Shown here piece after piece: positions 34,921 through 46,744 of a stretch of 64,000 nucleotides of DNA (its first letter is position 1; the number at the start of each line of letters is the position of its first letter). The notes under the pieces were generated by a model that did not search any database, was not told the DNA's origin, and worked only from the letters and a program-made list of their open reading frames with translations. The translations under genes were made by a program, and so were the position numbers. Source of the DNA: Gordionus sp. m RMFG-2023 (taxonomy: Eukaryota; Nematomorpha; Gordioida; Chordodea; Parachordodidae); NCBI RefSeq assembly GCF_954871325.1, contig NC_088776.1, positions 40,690,569 to 40,754,568 on the forward strand, in the 5' to 3' direction.

Positions 34921-37900
34921 AAGTTTTGTGTATTAATTTATATTTACAACCAGCGTCTACATGGCAGAAAATTTGATGGAGGCAAACCCCTCCAAAATCT
35001 ACCCATACCCACCTAAAAAAAATCCTGCGGCCTTCGGCCGCGAAATTTACAGACCTACGATGGTATAGTGATTTTATTTAAAAAATCTTATCTGCCACCA
35101 TTTATAACCTTACAACATAATTCTATTTACAATCTTTCAAGCCTATTTAGGGAAAAAAAATTTAAAAATTTGTAAGTGATAATGAACTTTTATTTAAATA
35201 ATGCAATCTTTTCATAATTTGGTATTCACTTTATTTTCATAAAATATATATAAGTGAATTAAATGAGATAACATATTAATATTTCTATGAAAAAGATCTA
35301 AAATATTGTAAAAAATATAAGACGAATAAATTTAAAGAGGTATATTTAGCTTGATTCCACATAATTAAAAACATGTATTGTAAATAGAGCTATTATATAA
35401 AATATTAGAATAAAATGAATTATAGTATATTTTGCATAGAAATTATAAAATGTTAAATTAAATATACATTATTTAAAAGCCTATATATTCGCTGTGAAAA
35501 AGATACATTAATTATTTTATTAATAATTTGGATAACCTTATTGATGTTAAAGCAAATTGTGTTATAATATCATCAATTGTAAATTTTTCAAAAACATCAA
35601 TTTCGCTGGATATTAACAGTAAATTTTCCAAAAATGGGTCCGAAATTTTATTCCGCATTCGAGTTTTGTTAATTTTTACTCATGGCTCTTTCGGCTGAAC
35701 AGGAAGTTGTAGGAAGGGTTAATAAATATTTATATAATAAATTTAAATTTGAATAAGAATTTAATTGATTTAAAAGTCGGTATGGTAATATAAAAGAAAA
35801 TTTTATCCATTTTTTTATTTTGGTCATGATTTCGCTGTTGATATTTTCTTTGGTAATTTGATCGTTTGCAATACCTTTAATTATATACAATTACAAATAA
35901 AATATCAATAAATTACTTTCATCAATATATAACGCGTCATTCTTTTTAACTTTTAAAAGATCTTCGCAAAAAATGATTGATTGAGACTCCAAATATAAAG
36001 AGCGAAAATCATTATATTCATCAACAATGTTTTGGACATCCAATTGATAAGTATTACAAATTTCGGATATTTGCCATCCTTCTATTTTTTCATTATCCAT
36101 AATTCCAGCTGGAGTAAAAATGGATATCTGTGATAAAAAATTTAAACAATCATAATTAAATCGATCATTTAGGTGATTAATTATTGCATTTAGAACAGGG
36201 AAAAATATTTCCGTTCTATATCTATAATAATAAATAATAATTTAAATTTTTTTAATTTATTCAACTTGTTTTTTTTTGTTCAACATAATTATTGAATTCT
36301 GTTTGATCCAATTTGAATATTGATTTCATATTATACAAATCAGTTATAACATTATTCTTTTTCAAAAAACTATTAGATAAGGAATGTAATTTTAAAAATA
36401 TATTGTCTCCATTAGCTATATTTTAAAATTATTTATAGAAATAGTAACTAATATTAACCTTTTAGTTTTTGTAATTTATTTTTTGTATGTTGTTGGTTAC
36501 CAAAGCCAAATCATTACCAACTGCCTGCATTTCAATACAAGCCTCATGTGTACATTTCAATATTTCTTTCAAAATAAAAAGACTTAATATAAAATTTTCA
36601 TCTTTAATTCTTGATAATAACCCATCGGCAATGGAAGAGGTGCTTGGGTCATTAGAATCTTTTAATTCAACTAATGATGCTAAAATATGTTCATAAACAT
36701 CTAAAAAGATTTCTACAGATTTGTAGGATGATGACCAATTTCTGAAAATATATAAGTTTCAAGTTTCATTAAAAATATTTTATTTACCTTGTTGTGTTTT
36801 TAATTCTTTTAAGAGATTTCTTGGACTTTCTCATTTGATATTTAACAAACACACCTTGACGTCTAACTCCATTCATAAAATTATATAACTCATCTAATAT
36901 TCTCATTGCCTTTTTCATTTCAATTTTGCATCCACAAACATGAGCAACTACTAAATTTAGCCGATGTGCATGGCACCAAATATAGATGGCTTTTGGAGCC
37001 TCTTTCAATATTAAAGCCTGCATTCCTTTGTATACTCCTCTCATATTCCCTGCACCATCCATACTTTGTCCAACCAAATAATCAAGAGGAAGACCAAGAT
37101 CATTAAACTTAGAAAAAACATGTTTCTTTATATTTTCCCCAGTGGTTTCTGATGTTGTAAAAACATGTATGATCCTTTCTACAGGATGTGGATGCAGATC
37201 ATCTTCTATATACCGTACAAGCAAAGCTATGCATTCTTTTTTAGACACATCATATGTTCCATCTAATATGATGCTATAGGCACGATTCTCTTTAATTGTT
37301 TGAATAATGCTTTTTGTTATTTTTATCTTAATAATTTCAGTTATTTTTTTCACGTGGCCATATGACAGTAAATTTATATAAGGTCTCGAAATTTTATCTG
37401 ATTTTTTTCTCCGCAATTTTTCGTTGTTATCCATGTATGCACGTAAAGTTGGAACCGTTTTTGCCATTAATTTTATGAGACACATAAAATTACCTTCATT
37501 CGAATTAGAACCCCAAAAGGCTATATTACATTTTATAAGGTACATAATGGCATTGATAATATTATGAACTATATTACGATTTTCCATGATTATATCAAGC
37601 TTATTTGATAGCAAATGATCTTGAATGCGTTTATTTGCAAGCCAAGTCATGTTTGCATATTCACAATCTTTATGAAGAGAAGATGCTTCGTGTCTCTCTA
37701 AGTCACGCTTTATGTTTTTCCAATTATTTACCCCATGTTGAGTCCAAAAAGTATTGGACTTAGGGCCACCAAACATAATACAATATAGACAAAAGACTTT
37801 GTCTAAAGTAGTGCTATAAGATAGCCAATTTCTGGGGTTGAGGGAACCATCTATATTAACCTTTCTATAATAGGTTATATTCATGCTCCTGTTTAAAAAG

Positions 37901-38192
37901 TAAAAAAAAATATATTGGTATAGAAATAATGGATGGGTAAAAATTAATGAAAATAAATATTATTTAAAACCTCTTGTTAGTAACAGGATATTGAAATTTA
38001 TTTGTACATGGCTGACAAGGGCCTACAGCAATTATGAAATTTATCAAAATATTTGTCATCCTAAATAATATAAAGTGAAAAGGGTCATTTGGTTCCTTTT
38101 TTTTGTATAGCTGAATAAGACTTGGACTTTGAATATCCTCATAATTTATTCCCTTCAAAAGTCATTATATAAATTTTATTTAAATATAATGC

Positions 38193-38822
38193 CTCATGCA
38201 AAGTAAGTGCCTCACTAGAACCGGGGATTGGATGAGGAGATAATACAATTTGTGAATCTTCAATATTTGAGATTTGCTATAAATAAAGAGTATAATTTGT
38301 TTACTTATGAAAATCTATTTTTAATATAATTTCAGCCAAATGGTCATTTTATTCTTAGCTACATTATAATTAAGTTAATCAATAAATGTTGGAAATATTT
38401 AAATGTCCTAATTTATTTTCTTCAAAAGTTATCATATAATTCGTATTTAAATTAAATACCTCATCATGCAAAGTAAGCGCCTCACTGGAACTGTGGATTG
38501 GATGAGAAGATAATACAATTTGTGAATCTTCAATATTGGAGATTTGCTATAAAGAGTATAATTTGTTTACTTATGAAAAACTATATTTTTAATAAAATTT
38601 TAGTCAAATGGTCATTTTATTCTTAACTACATTATAATTAAGTTTTTAATAAAGGTTGGAAATATTTAATTAACCTCATAATCATAATTTATTTCTTTCA
38701 AAAGTTATCATATAATTCGTATTTAAATTAAATACCTCATCATATAAAGTAAACACCTCACTGGAACTGGGGATTGGATGAGGAGATAATACAATTTGTG
38801 AATCTTCAATAACTGAGATTTT
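38193..38822 (-). repeat. Triplicated exon with flanking intron
   Basis: Three copies of an 84-87 base exon (38736-38822, 38460-38546, 38193-38276) sit in direct repeats of about 250-275 bases. Each encodes a variant of IEDSQIVLSPHPIPSSSE, is flanked by AG and GT (GC for the last copy), and is a multiple of three bases long. All three can therefore be spliced in without changing the frame. The last copy lacks one codon and uses a GC donor. Confidence 0.8.
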
Positions 38823-38919
38823 CTATAAATAAAGAGGAGTTTAATTTCTTTCCTTATGATAACTATATTTTTAATAAATTTTTAGGCAAATGATAATTTT
38901 TTTTAACTACATTATAATT

Positions 38920-39156
38920 AAGTTTTTAATAAATGTTTTAATTCTACATGAATACATGATTGAGAAAACAGGTATTAAAAATATTATGAAGTCCAACATA
39001 AAGTTATCAGGTTACAATGGAAAGATGATACAAGTAATAGGTAAAGCACAAGTGAATGTAGAATACAAAGGGAATTCACATATTTTGAACGCAATAATCA
39101 TAAACATCAATATGACTTTGTTAGATCATGTAAAAACATTTTTAAAATATACTTGA
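38920..39156 (+). mobile_element. Ty3-type protease fossil in hAT intron
   Basis: Plus-strand reading IKLSGYNGKMIQVIGKA, then VNVEYKG, resembles the C-terminal half of retroelement aspartic proteases (the region leading to the LLG motif). It is a small, broken fragment inside the first intron of the inner hAT transposase. Confidence 0.5.
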
Positions 39157-40892
39157 AAGATTCATAGGCATGATAGATGCAGATTAATATAAAACTGCGA
39201 TCACATGAAGAAATCATAAAACAATATTATAATGACTATAAAAATAAAAACAATATTAAGTATAAATAAAATTGTGAAATTCATGATGAAAGTATATTAT
39301 CTAAAGAAATTCTAATAGCTAAATAAAACAATGATAATAAACATACCTAATATAACACATAATGTAAATAAAGGGGATGAAACTCACACAGATAACATTT
39401 TGAAAATAGTTGATTCCAAATCATATTTAATAAGATTTATATTTAAAAAAAGTAAAAGAATTTGAAGTCTTAATTCAATTAAAGATGAAAAGATTTAAAT
39501 TTAAAAATTCCTAGAAATTAACATTACCTTATTTTACTACATTATATTAACTTAATAAGTTTTTTTAATATTTTGGTTTTAAATTATTATTATTAACTTA
39601 TTAAACATATTGTTAAATTGAACTTTATAAAGTATATATAGATATAAAAATAGTGTGATAAACAGTTAAAAAACATTAAATAATAATATATATAATTTAT
39701 TTTCTCTATACCCTGACTACTTTAATATTAATATTATTCTGGTAAAATTTTAAATCAGTTTCTATTAATTCACAAATTTATAGTTACAATAATAAATAAA
39801 AATATTACTTTTTGGAAGTAAGATGTTATTGTCTTTTTTTGCAACTGGGTTTCAACTCCATTTGTGATATTATATGGAATATCACAATTTAAAGATACCC
39901 AATTATTATTATCTCTTTTGATGGCTACCTTTGTAAATTTCATATCAGCTGGCTTGACATGAGGATGTTTATGTTTATAATGTTCATGTATCTTGTCACT
40001 TCTTATTTTAGAAGTTTTGCAATTTTTAATATTGCACTTAACTTTAAATATGGTTTTGTTACTTGGCATCTAGAAAGAAATAATTATTATAATATAATTT
40101 TTTACATATTATATTTTTTATTATTCTTTGCTTGCTGATATATGTTTTTATGCATGACTCAAAAAATTACCTAAAATTTATCCTGCTAAAATCTATAAAT
40201 TTATTAAAAAACATAATATAAATATATTAACCTCTAAGAAAAGTACCAAATAGGAAATGTGTAAATATTAACTTGATAAAATGCTAAATGAAAATCGTTG
40301 ACAAAGAAAATTTATATTATTTATTAATTGACAAATATCTTTACTTTAATTGACATTTTTCAGAAAATCAAACGATAACCATCATAATCGTATCAATTAA
40401 TGGATTAAAAAAAGATTATAATTCAAATCAAAAATTACCCACCAAAAATCAATACCTACCCCCAAAAAAATAATGCCTACCCCCAAAAATGCAAATATAT
40501 TTTGGAGGCATTTGTCTCCTACCCCCCCCCCCCACCCGGCCATGTAGACGCTGTTTACAACATTTAAATTTTTTATACTTTATATATTTTAAAAGCTCAA
40601 AAAATTCAAATTTCATCATTTAAGTAATTCATATCGTGGGTTATATTCACTTTATATTTTATGATTCACATTTAAATGCCGGTTTATATATATAATTTTT
40701 TTAATTCACATTAGTTTAAAATTGTGTATTAGAAAAGTTATTAATCCTAATAAATTTATGCTTAGTATTTTTAATTAAAAATATTATTTCTTAAAAAAAT
40801 TTATTATCCCCCCCAGACCAAATTCCTGCGTACGCGCCTGCTTGATATGATTCAATTATTAGTTATTTATTAAAAGATTGGGGTTGCATTGT

Positions 40893-41444
40893 CAGGGTTG
40901 TGCATTTGACCGGTCAAATACGTTTCGGTCCATTGACTAATATATGACAGATCAAATTCAAATATATGTTTTTTTAAGTGAATATTAACTTTATTTTGAA
41001 TATAATAGTAATATTAATTTTTTAAAAATTCATTGTCATTCAATAACTAACATTTAGATCTCCGTAGCAGAGTCTTGTTCTGATTTATATTCAATATTAT
41101 CACTTTCTTTAATAATTTTAATCAATTTTCCTGATGTAGAGATCTTCAATCGATTTCAATTTTCATAAGAATATTAACCCAAATTAACATATTTCTTTCT
41201 AAAAAGAAGTAGAAATAGGAATTCTTTGTCTTTTAATGGACATGGTGGGCAAGGTTAAATCTATTAACTTGAGGTCGAAATTGTTTGTTTCATATGGACA
41301 TTATTTCTATCTTTTTTCTCTTTTTTAAACCTATTTTTAATGATTTTTCCTTTAGATTTTTTTTTAGAGTATTTGACCAGGTCACATACTCATCCATTCA
41401 ATTGACTGAATTTGACAGGTCAATTGACCGACTTGCAAACCCTG
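40893..41444. mobile_element. Non-autonomous hAT-like MITE, 552 bases
   Basis: Ends CAGGGTTGTGCATTTGACC and, inverted at the right, CAGGGTTTGCAAGTCGGTC. Both lead into GGTCAA-type palindromic repeats. The flanking 8-mers TGCATTGT and TGTATTGT differ at one base. No coding. Confidence 0.75.
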
Positions 41445-41519
41445 TGTATTGTTAAATGACTCGATAAAATTTTAAATACGGTTTTAGCTTAATTGTTTTT
41501 TTTGACTTATTTAATTACA

Positions 41520-42960
41520 TTATATATTTTTATCTATTAGCTTCAATTAAATTCAAAAAAGTATAATAATAATGATTATGACAATTTGTCTAATATATAT
41601 GAGGCATCTTCACTGAAATGTTAATATAACATATTTACAATATTTATTTTTACCCATTTGCCTAAAAAATTCAAAAAATTCAAAAATAACGATTATGACA
41701 ATTGTCACTTTCCTATGGTACATCTTCACTGAAATTTAAATTTAACATATTTACAAAATATATTTTTACCCATTTGCTTTAAAAAAAATGATAAAAGTTC
41801 AAAATTGACGATTATGACAATTGCCACTTTCCTATGGTGCATCTTCTGAAATTTTAATTTAACATGTTTACAAATTATATTTTTACCCATTTGCTTTAAA
41901 AAAATTGAACAAAGTTCAAAAATGACGATTATGACAATTGCCACTTTCCTATGGTACATCTTCAATGAAATTTTAATTTAACATATTTGCAAATTATATT
42001 ACCCATCTGTCTAAAATTTTTTTAGAAAAGTTCAAAAATAACAATTATGACAAATCACTTTCCTATGGTCCATCTTCACTGAAATTTTAATTTAACATGT
42101 TTGCAAAATATATTTTTACCCCATTGCCTTAAAAAAATTGAAAAAAGTTCAAAAATGACGATTATGACATTTGTCACTATATCTTCTCTGAAATTTTAAT
42201 TTAACATGTTTACAAAATATATTTTTACATTTGCCTTAAAAAATTGAAAAAAGTTTAAAAATAACGATTATGACAATTGTCACTTTCCTATGGTACATCT
42301 TAACTGAAATTTTAATTTAACATGTTTGCAAAATATATTTTTACCCATTTGCCTTAAAAAATTGAAAAAAGTTTAAAATGACGATTTTAACAATTGTCAC
42401 TACATCTTCACTGAAATTTTAATTTAACATGTTTACAAATTATATTTTTAGCCATTTGCCTTAAAAAAATTCAAAAAAGTTCAAAAATAACGATTATGAC
42501 AATTGCCACTTTCCTATGGTACATCTTCAATGAAATTTTAATTTAACATGTTTGCAAATTATATTACCCATTTGTCTAAAAAAAATTGAAAAAGTTCAAA
42601 AATAACGATTATAACAAATCACTTTCCTTCACTGAAATTTTAATTTAACATGTGTGCAAAATATATTTACCCATTTGCCTTAAAAAAATTGAAAAAAGTT
42701 CAAAAAAGACGATTATGACAATTGTCACTACATCTTCACTGAAATTTTAATTTAACATGTTTACAAAATATATTTTTACCCATTTGCCTTAAAAAGTTGA
42801 AAAAAGTTCAAAAATAACGATTATGGCAATTGTCACTTTCCTATGGTACATTTTCACTGAAATTTTAATTTAACATGTTTGCAAAATATATTTTTACCTA
42901 TTTGCTTTAAAAAAAATTGAAAAAAGTTCAAAATGACGATTATGACAATTTTCACTTTAC
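41520..42960 (+). repeat. Satellite array, unit about 120 bases, about 12 copies
   Basis: Each unit includes GAAATTTTAATTTAACATG, TTTTTACCCATTTGCC, then ACGATTATGACAATTGTCAC and TTTCCTATGGTACATCTTC. Some units are shortened. Open frames across it are repeat read-through, not genes. Confidence 0.93.
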
Positions 42961-43168
42961 GACCCAAACATCAAGTCTGAGTCGATAAAACGACCCAAAC
43001 TTCAAGTCTGAGTCGATAAAAAAAGATCAAACTTTAAGTCTGAGTCGAAAAAAACGACCCAAACTCTGAGTCAAAGTCGAAAAAAACAACCCAAACTTTG
43101 AGTCGGAGTCGAAAAAAACGACCCTAACTTTGGGTCGGAGTCGCGACTCGCAGCGTTTTAACAACTCT
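42961..43168 (+). repeat. 33-base tandem repeat ending in a hAT-like terminus
   Basis: About six units related to CGACCCAAACTTTGAGTC plus GGAGTCGAAAAAAA. They end in GCGTTTTAACAACTCT, whose inverse AGAGTTGTTAAAACGC resembles the hAT ends at 2033 and 31023. The satellite and this array may be the interior of one hAT-like element. Confidence 0.6.
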
Positions 43169-43173
43169 AATCA

Positions 43174-45054
43174 GCTGATATAAAAAAAATTTGTGTCTAA
43201 AGAATTACAAGTGATAAAAAAGGTTAATTAATTCATACATATGCTTGCCTCAATTGATAATGGTTTATAAAAACCACATAAGGCAATATAATTCTTAGCA
43301 ACTTACCATGAAACTAATATAACTCTCTGTTACCATTTTACACAATGTTTTATAGAATGGAGCAATAAGGAAAAATTTATACTAATCAAATTATCAATTC
43401 TTGAAGAAGAGAATATAAACGACCAAATCTAAATCATAAAACTATATGGCAGTTAGAACTTCCTCTTAGATGACATGATGGAAGCTAGATAAGTAATCGA
43501 GAAAATTATTTTTAGATTTTATATTTCTAAAAGATTATCTTCCATTTTTAGTGAATATAAACGACTACACAGTTGACCATTATGGCTTGTCTAAAATTTG
43601 CTCTCAGCAGCTATAGAAATAATCTAAAATTACATAGATGCACAAATAATAGATGCTGGTTAATTTGCAGTCATAGCCATGACATCCACGATGTTAACTT
43701 ATATCAGAATTTAGTTAGATAAATTGATAAAATAAAAATACTAATTAGAAGAAATTATGCAAATATATTGAAGCCTTCAGTTATTTACATATCAAGGATG
43801 CCATATTAGAAAAGAAATGAAACATTTTGTAGTTATAAAATAAGAACCAGAGTGATATGATGAAAGCAATTAAGATTTTATATATTATTGTCGCACCACC
43901 TCTAGTTGGTATATTATATCTTAAAATAATAGTAGTTTGTAATAATGTAGATGCTATTGTCTTAAAATAAAAAAATGTTTTCTTTTTTTATATTTCATAT
44001 GGTATATATCTTTTTTATATCTAAAATTAGAATATATAATCAAAAGGTTAAGTTATAAAACAAAAAGCAAATGTAATAAAATCAATAGGTTAAGTTGTAA
44101 AACAAAAAGCAAAAGCAAAAATAAAGATAAATGTATAATTGTACAATTTGAATATATCAGAATATAAAAATGAAAATCATTTAATGAATGCGTGATATAA
44201 ATTTTCAAATTTATTATATACAAATAATATCAATAATATACTCGTGTTAAAAATTTAACTCAAAACTGTTTTTCAAAGAAGAAAAAAATAGCTTTCCTAA
44301 AAACACATAAATAAATAGATGTCGTTAAAGAATTGAATGCAAATTGTTACTTATATTTATTATCATAAGCATTTATTAGTAAGATTTATTAAAATATTAA
44401 CTCTAATATATTTTATAACTGTCAAAGCATCTTACCTAATATTTTATATACAATTATATATAACAGAGGATTATAAACTATATGACTACTTACTTTTTAT
44501 AAAGAAATCACTTATACTTATTTGGACTTTGAAAATTTTAAGGAAAAGAGATGTTAATTAAAATTAAAGATGAGTAATATAGTCGAATAGTGATTTTTAA
44601 CTCAGCTAATTACAATATTAAATTTGTTAATTTTCATTTTATAAATGATTATATTAAATTAATTAGGGTTATATAATAATTTAAATAATAAAAATCAATT
44701 AAGCTTCAACTATTATTGCTAAATTAATATTGAGTGATATTGATATTCTATTTTTAACACAGAATTTGATTGCAAGCTGACATAATGAAAATATAATTAA
44801 TATGTATTAATATAATCTAATAACTAAAATGGTATTCATTTAATAAAAATTTAGATAGGGGTATTAATTTTTAACTAATAAAATTAAATCTATATATTAC
44901 TTAATGAATTTTAAAAAAAATCATTAAGGAGCAATCAAAAAATTTATTTTTAGTTCAAGGGAATATTAAGCAGCCATGAATTTTTTATTTGCTTCAGGGG
45001 GCTATTCAAATTTATTAGGGGGCTCGAGCCTCTGCGCCACCCTCTTGTGACGCC
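43174..45054 (+). mobile_element. Family-A hAT-like element, left end missing
   Basis: The body matches family A from GCTGATATAAAA onward. The right end is GGGCTCGAGCCTCTGCG, then CTTGTGACGCCATTG, the family terminus. The left GGCGTCGCTAG end is absent and the copy abuts the AGAGTTGTTAA terminus at 43168. An A+T-rich segment near 43950-44230 looks inserted, because family-A copies lack it. Confidence 0.7.
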
Positions 45055-46585
45055 ATTGTAAATTATTTATATTAATATTTAAATAAAAATTGCAAATATT
45101 AAATGTATTTTTGAGATCAAATAATTTTATTTATTTTAAATTTTAATAATTTTTTTTGTCAAAATGATATTGTATCTTAAATTTTCATAATATGATTACC
45201 ACATTTATTGTATGAATTTTATTAAATAAATAATTAGAAATATAAGAATTCAAAACACTATTTTAAAATTATAAATATTTATTTATCCTTAGAACAAAGG
45301 TAAAATAAGAAGATCCATCTGGCATTGGAATTTTGTACGTGATAATCTAAATATCAGCCATGGAGATAAGATCATGCTTCTGAAAAGGGAATTAAAATAT
45401 TGTGAATGATGTATTAATTTTTATTTATTAACATATTTATATTCCACCAATGTATTATTAATATTCTTCAATAATATGAAATAAAAGTTTAAATTCTGAA
45501 ATTGTTGGTGTAGCAAATGGCTATTATCTATCTCAGTAAGAATTTAGCGTTTCACAAAGTTAGGGCTCAAGATAGGCAGGGAAAAATATCTTAATAAAAT
45601 TAAGGCGCTTTTGTCATTAGTTCAAATAAATTTACAGGAATTTAAGTGTTAAAATTATTCTTTCCCCAGAGAAAATATCTATTAGGCATCTGAATGCAAG
45701 TAAGGAGTTTCGCAATAATATAAATTTTTTAGTAAGAAACAAGATTGGAGCAAGTTATCCAATATAGGATATCTTTTTTCTTGTAACCTTTCTAAAAATC
45801 GAATATATTAAATTATAAAATCTTCTAAAATGTAAAACTATTTGAGAATTCTTAAAATGTTTAATAAAATTTTCAAGATTAATTTTTGATAGAACTTTGT
45901 GTTTGCACTCAGATTTAAAACGCCGGATCCCGAATAAAATATTAATGTTAAATATCAACAAGGAGTATATTTTTTTCTAAAGCCTGCCTAGTGGTTCAGT
46001 TTAGGGTTAGGGGAGATGATATATAGTAGATTGAGGGCAACCGCGTGATTCCGTCATTTAATATTTAAAAAACTAAATATTATTGCATTTTAGAAAAAAC
46101 TTGGCCATTGCTTAATAAATTGGGATTTTGTTAAACAATTTCTAAATGTTGACTTGGCATTTTTAAAATATTTTATGAGCCCTCTCCCCTCTCCAAAGAC
46201 AGGGTCACTCAAATAAAATAACTTTAAAAACCTGTCATATATTTTATTTGATAGCTAAATATAAAATGAAAACAAAAATATGGAATTATAAATATTAAAC
46301 AAAAAAACATTTTCTTTCTCTATTTCTATAGTATAAAGGCGCCATATGGGGAAAGATTTAAATAGAAAAAACACCCGGTTGCTATCCCGTCCTATATTTC
46401 TCCTAAATATTTTGAGTTAATTCCCAATCCTACACATCTCTCATCCAACTTTTCTCTAAAATATTTACAATATCATTCAGGCGATAAAAATATTTAAGCA
46501 AAAGTTTATAATTTTTTCTAACAATGTATTTTTTGAAAAAGTAAAATCAAAACTATTATACAAAAAATATACCATTTCCAATAAA
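45055..46585. other. A+T-rich stretch with unassigned open segments
   Basis: Minus-strand segments near 45295-45390 and 45755-45960 are open and slightly richer in GC, but show no recognised family. No gene can be supported. Confidence 0.35.
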
Positions 46586-46590
46586 GTATG

Positions 46591-46744
46591 TGTAATAAAT
46601 TAATAAATGATTATTTATGTATATTGTATATTAAAAACAGAATCGAACATTCGAAAAATAATAAATAAAAATTTGATATCAAAAATAAATTGAAATATAA
46701 ATCAGTGGTCGTATTGTTTATAATTAGTAGTTGGTATTACTACA
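46591..46744 (+). repeat. Left LTR, 154 bases
   Basis: Starts TGTAATAAATT and ends GGTATTACTACA, so it has TG..CA borders. It is preceded by GTATG (46586-46590). Confidence 0.95.

Larger units (their letters stand above)
35512..40069 (-). pseudogene. Spliced TTF/ZMYM-type hAT transposase
   Basis: Exons inferred on the minus strand: 39809-40069, three small exons between 38193 and 38822, 37971-38152, 36788-37888, 36459-36741, 36267-36415 and about 35512-36221. The N-terminus has a finger-like CNIKNCKTSKIRSDKIHEH and ends in TITSYFQK. Next come GPCQPC and a TTF-type region (NWLSYS, FCLYCIMFGG). The catalytic part includes ILDGTYDVSKKE, QSMDGAGNMRGVYKG and WCHAHRLNLVV. The end has LPTTSCSAERAMSK, the hAT dimerisation motif. 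About three small defects remain: a frame change in the A-run near 36475, a stop near 35890 and a frame change near 35665. It is otherwise close to intact. The family is the ZMYM1-like DUF4371 hAT group. Confidence 0.85.
34951..40553 (-). mobile_element. Inner hAT element, nearly complete, 5.6 kb
   Basis: Inverted ends CAGCGTCTACATGGC on both sides (15 bases identical). Perfect 8-base target duplication TTTACAAC (34943-34950 and 40554-40561), matching nTnnnnAn. Subterminal GGAGGCA(A/T)-type motifs follow on both sides. It carries a spliced transposase gene on the minus strand. It inserted into the already existing outer hAT element. Confidence 0.93.
33383..40840 (+). mobile_element. Outer hAT element of a nested pair
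   Basis: Ends CAGGCGCGTATGCAG and, inverted at the right, CAGGCGCGTACGCAG. Perfect 8-base target duplication CTTGATAT (33375-33382 and 40841-40848), which fits the hAT preference nTnnnnAn. It is interrupted by a MITE (34440-34777) and by a whole hAT element (34951-40553). Its own sequence is therefore only about 1.5 kb: 33383-34439, 34778-34950 and 40554-40840. Confidence 0.88.

Noticed and set aside
41726-41965. Minus-strand 79-residue open frame with internal repeats
   Set aside because: It is read-through of two satellite units.
42961-43140. CRISPR-like regular short repeats
   Set aside because: Units of about 33 bases are contiguous without unique spacers, in a eukaryotic genome. It is an ordinary tandem repeat.
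45755-45961. 68-residue minus-strand frame
   Set aside because: No recognised motif or partner exon; A+T-rich composition makes chance frames of this size common.
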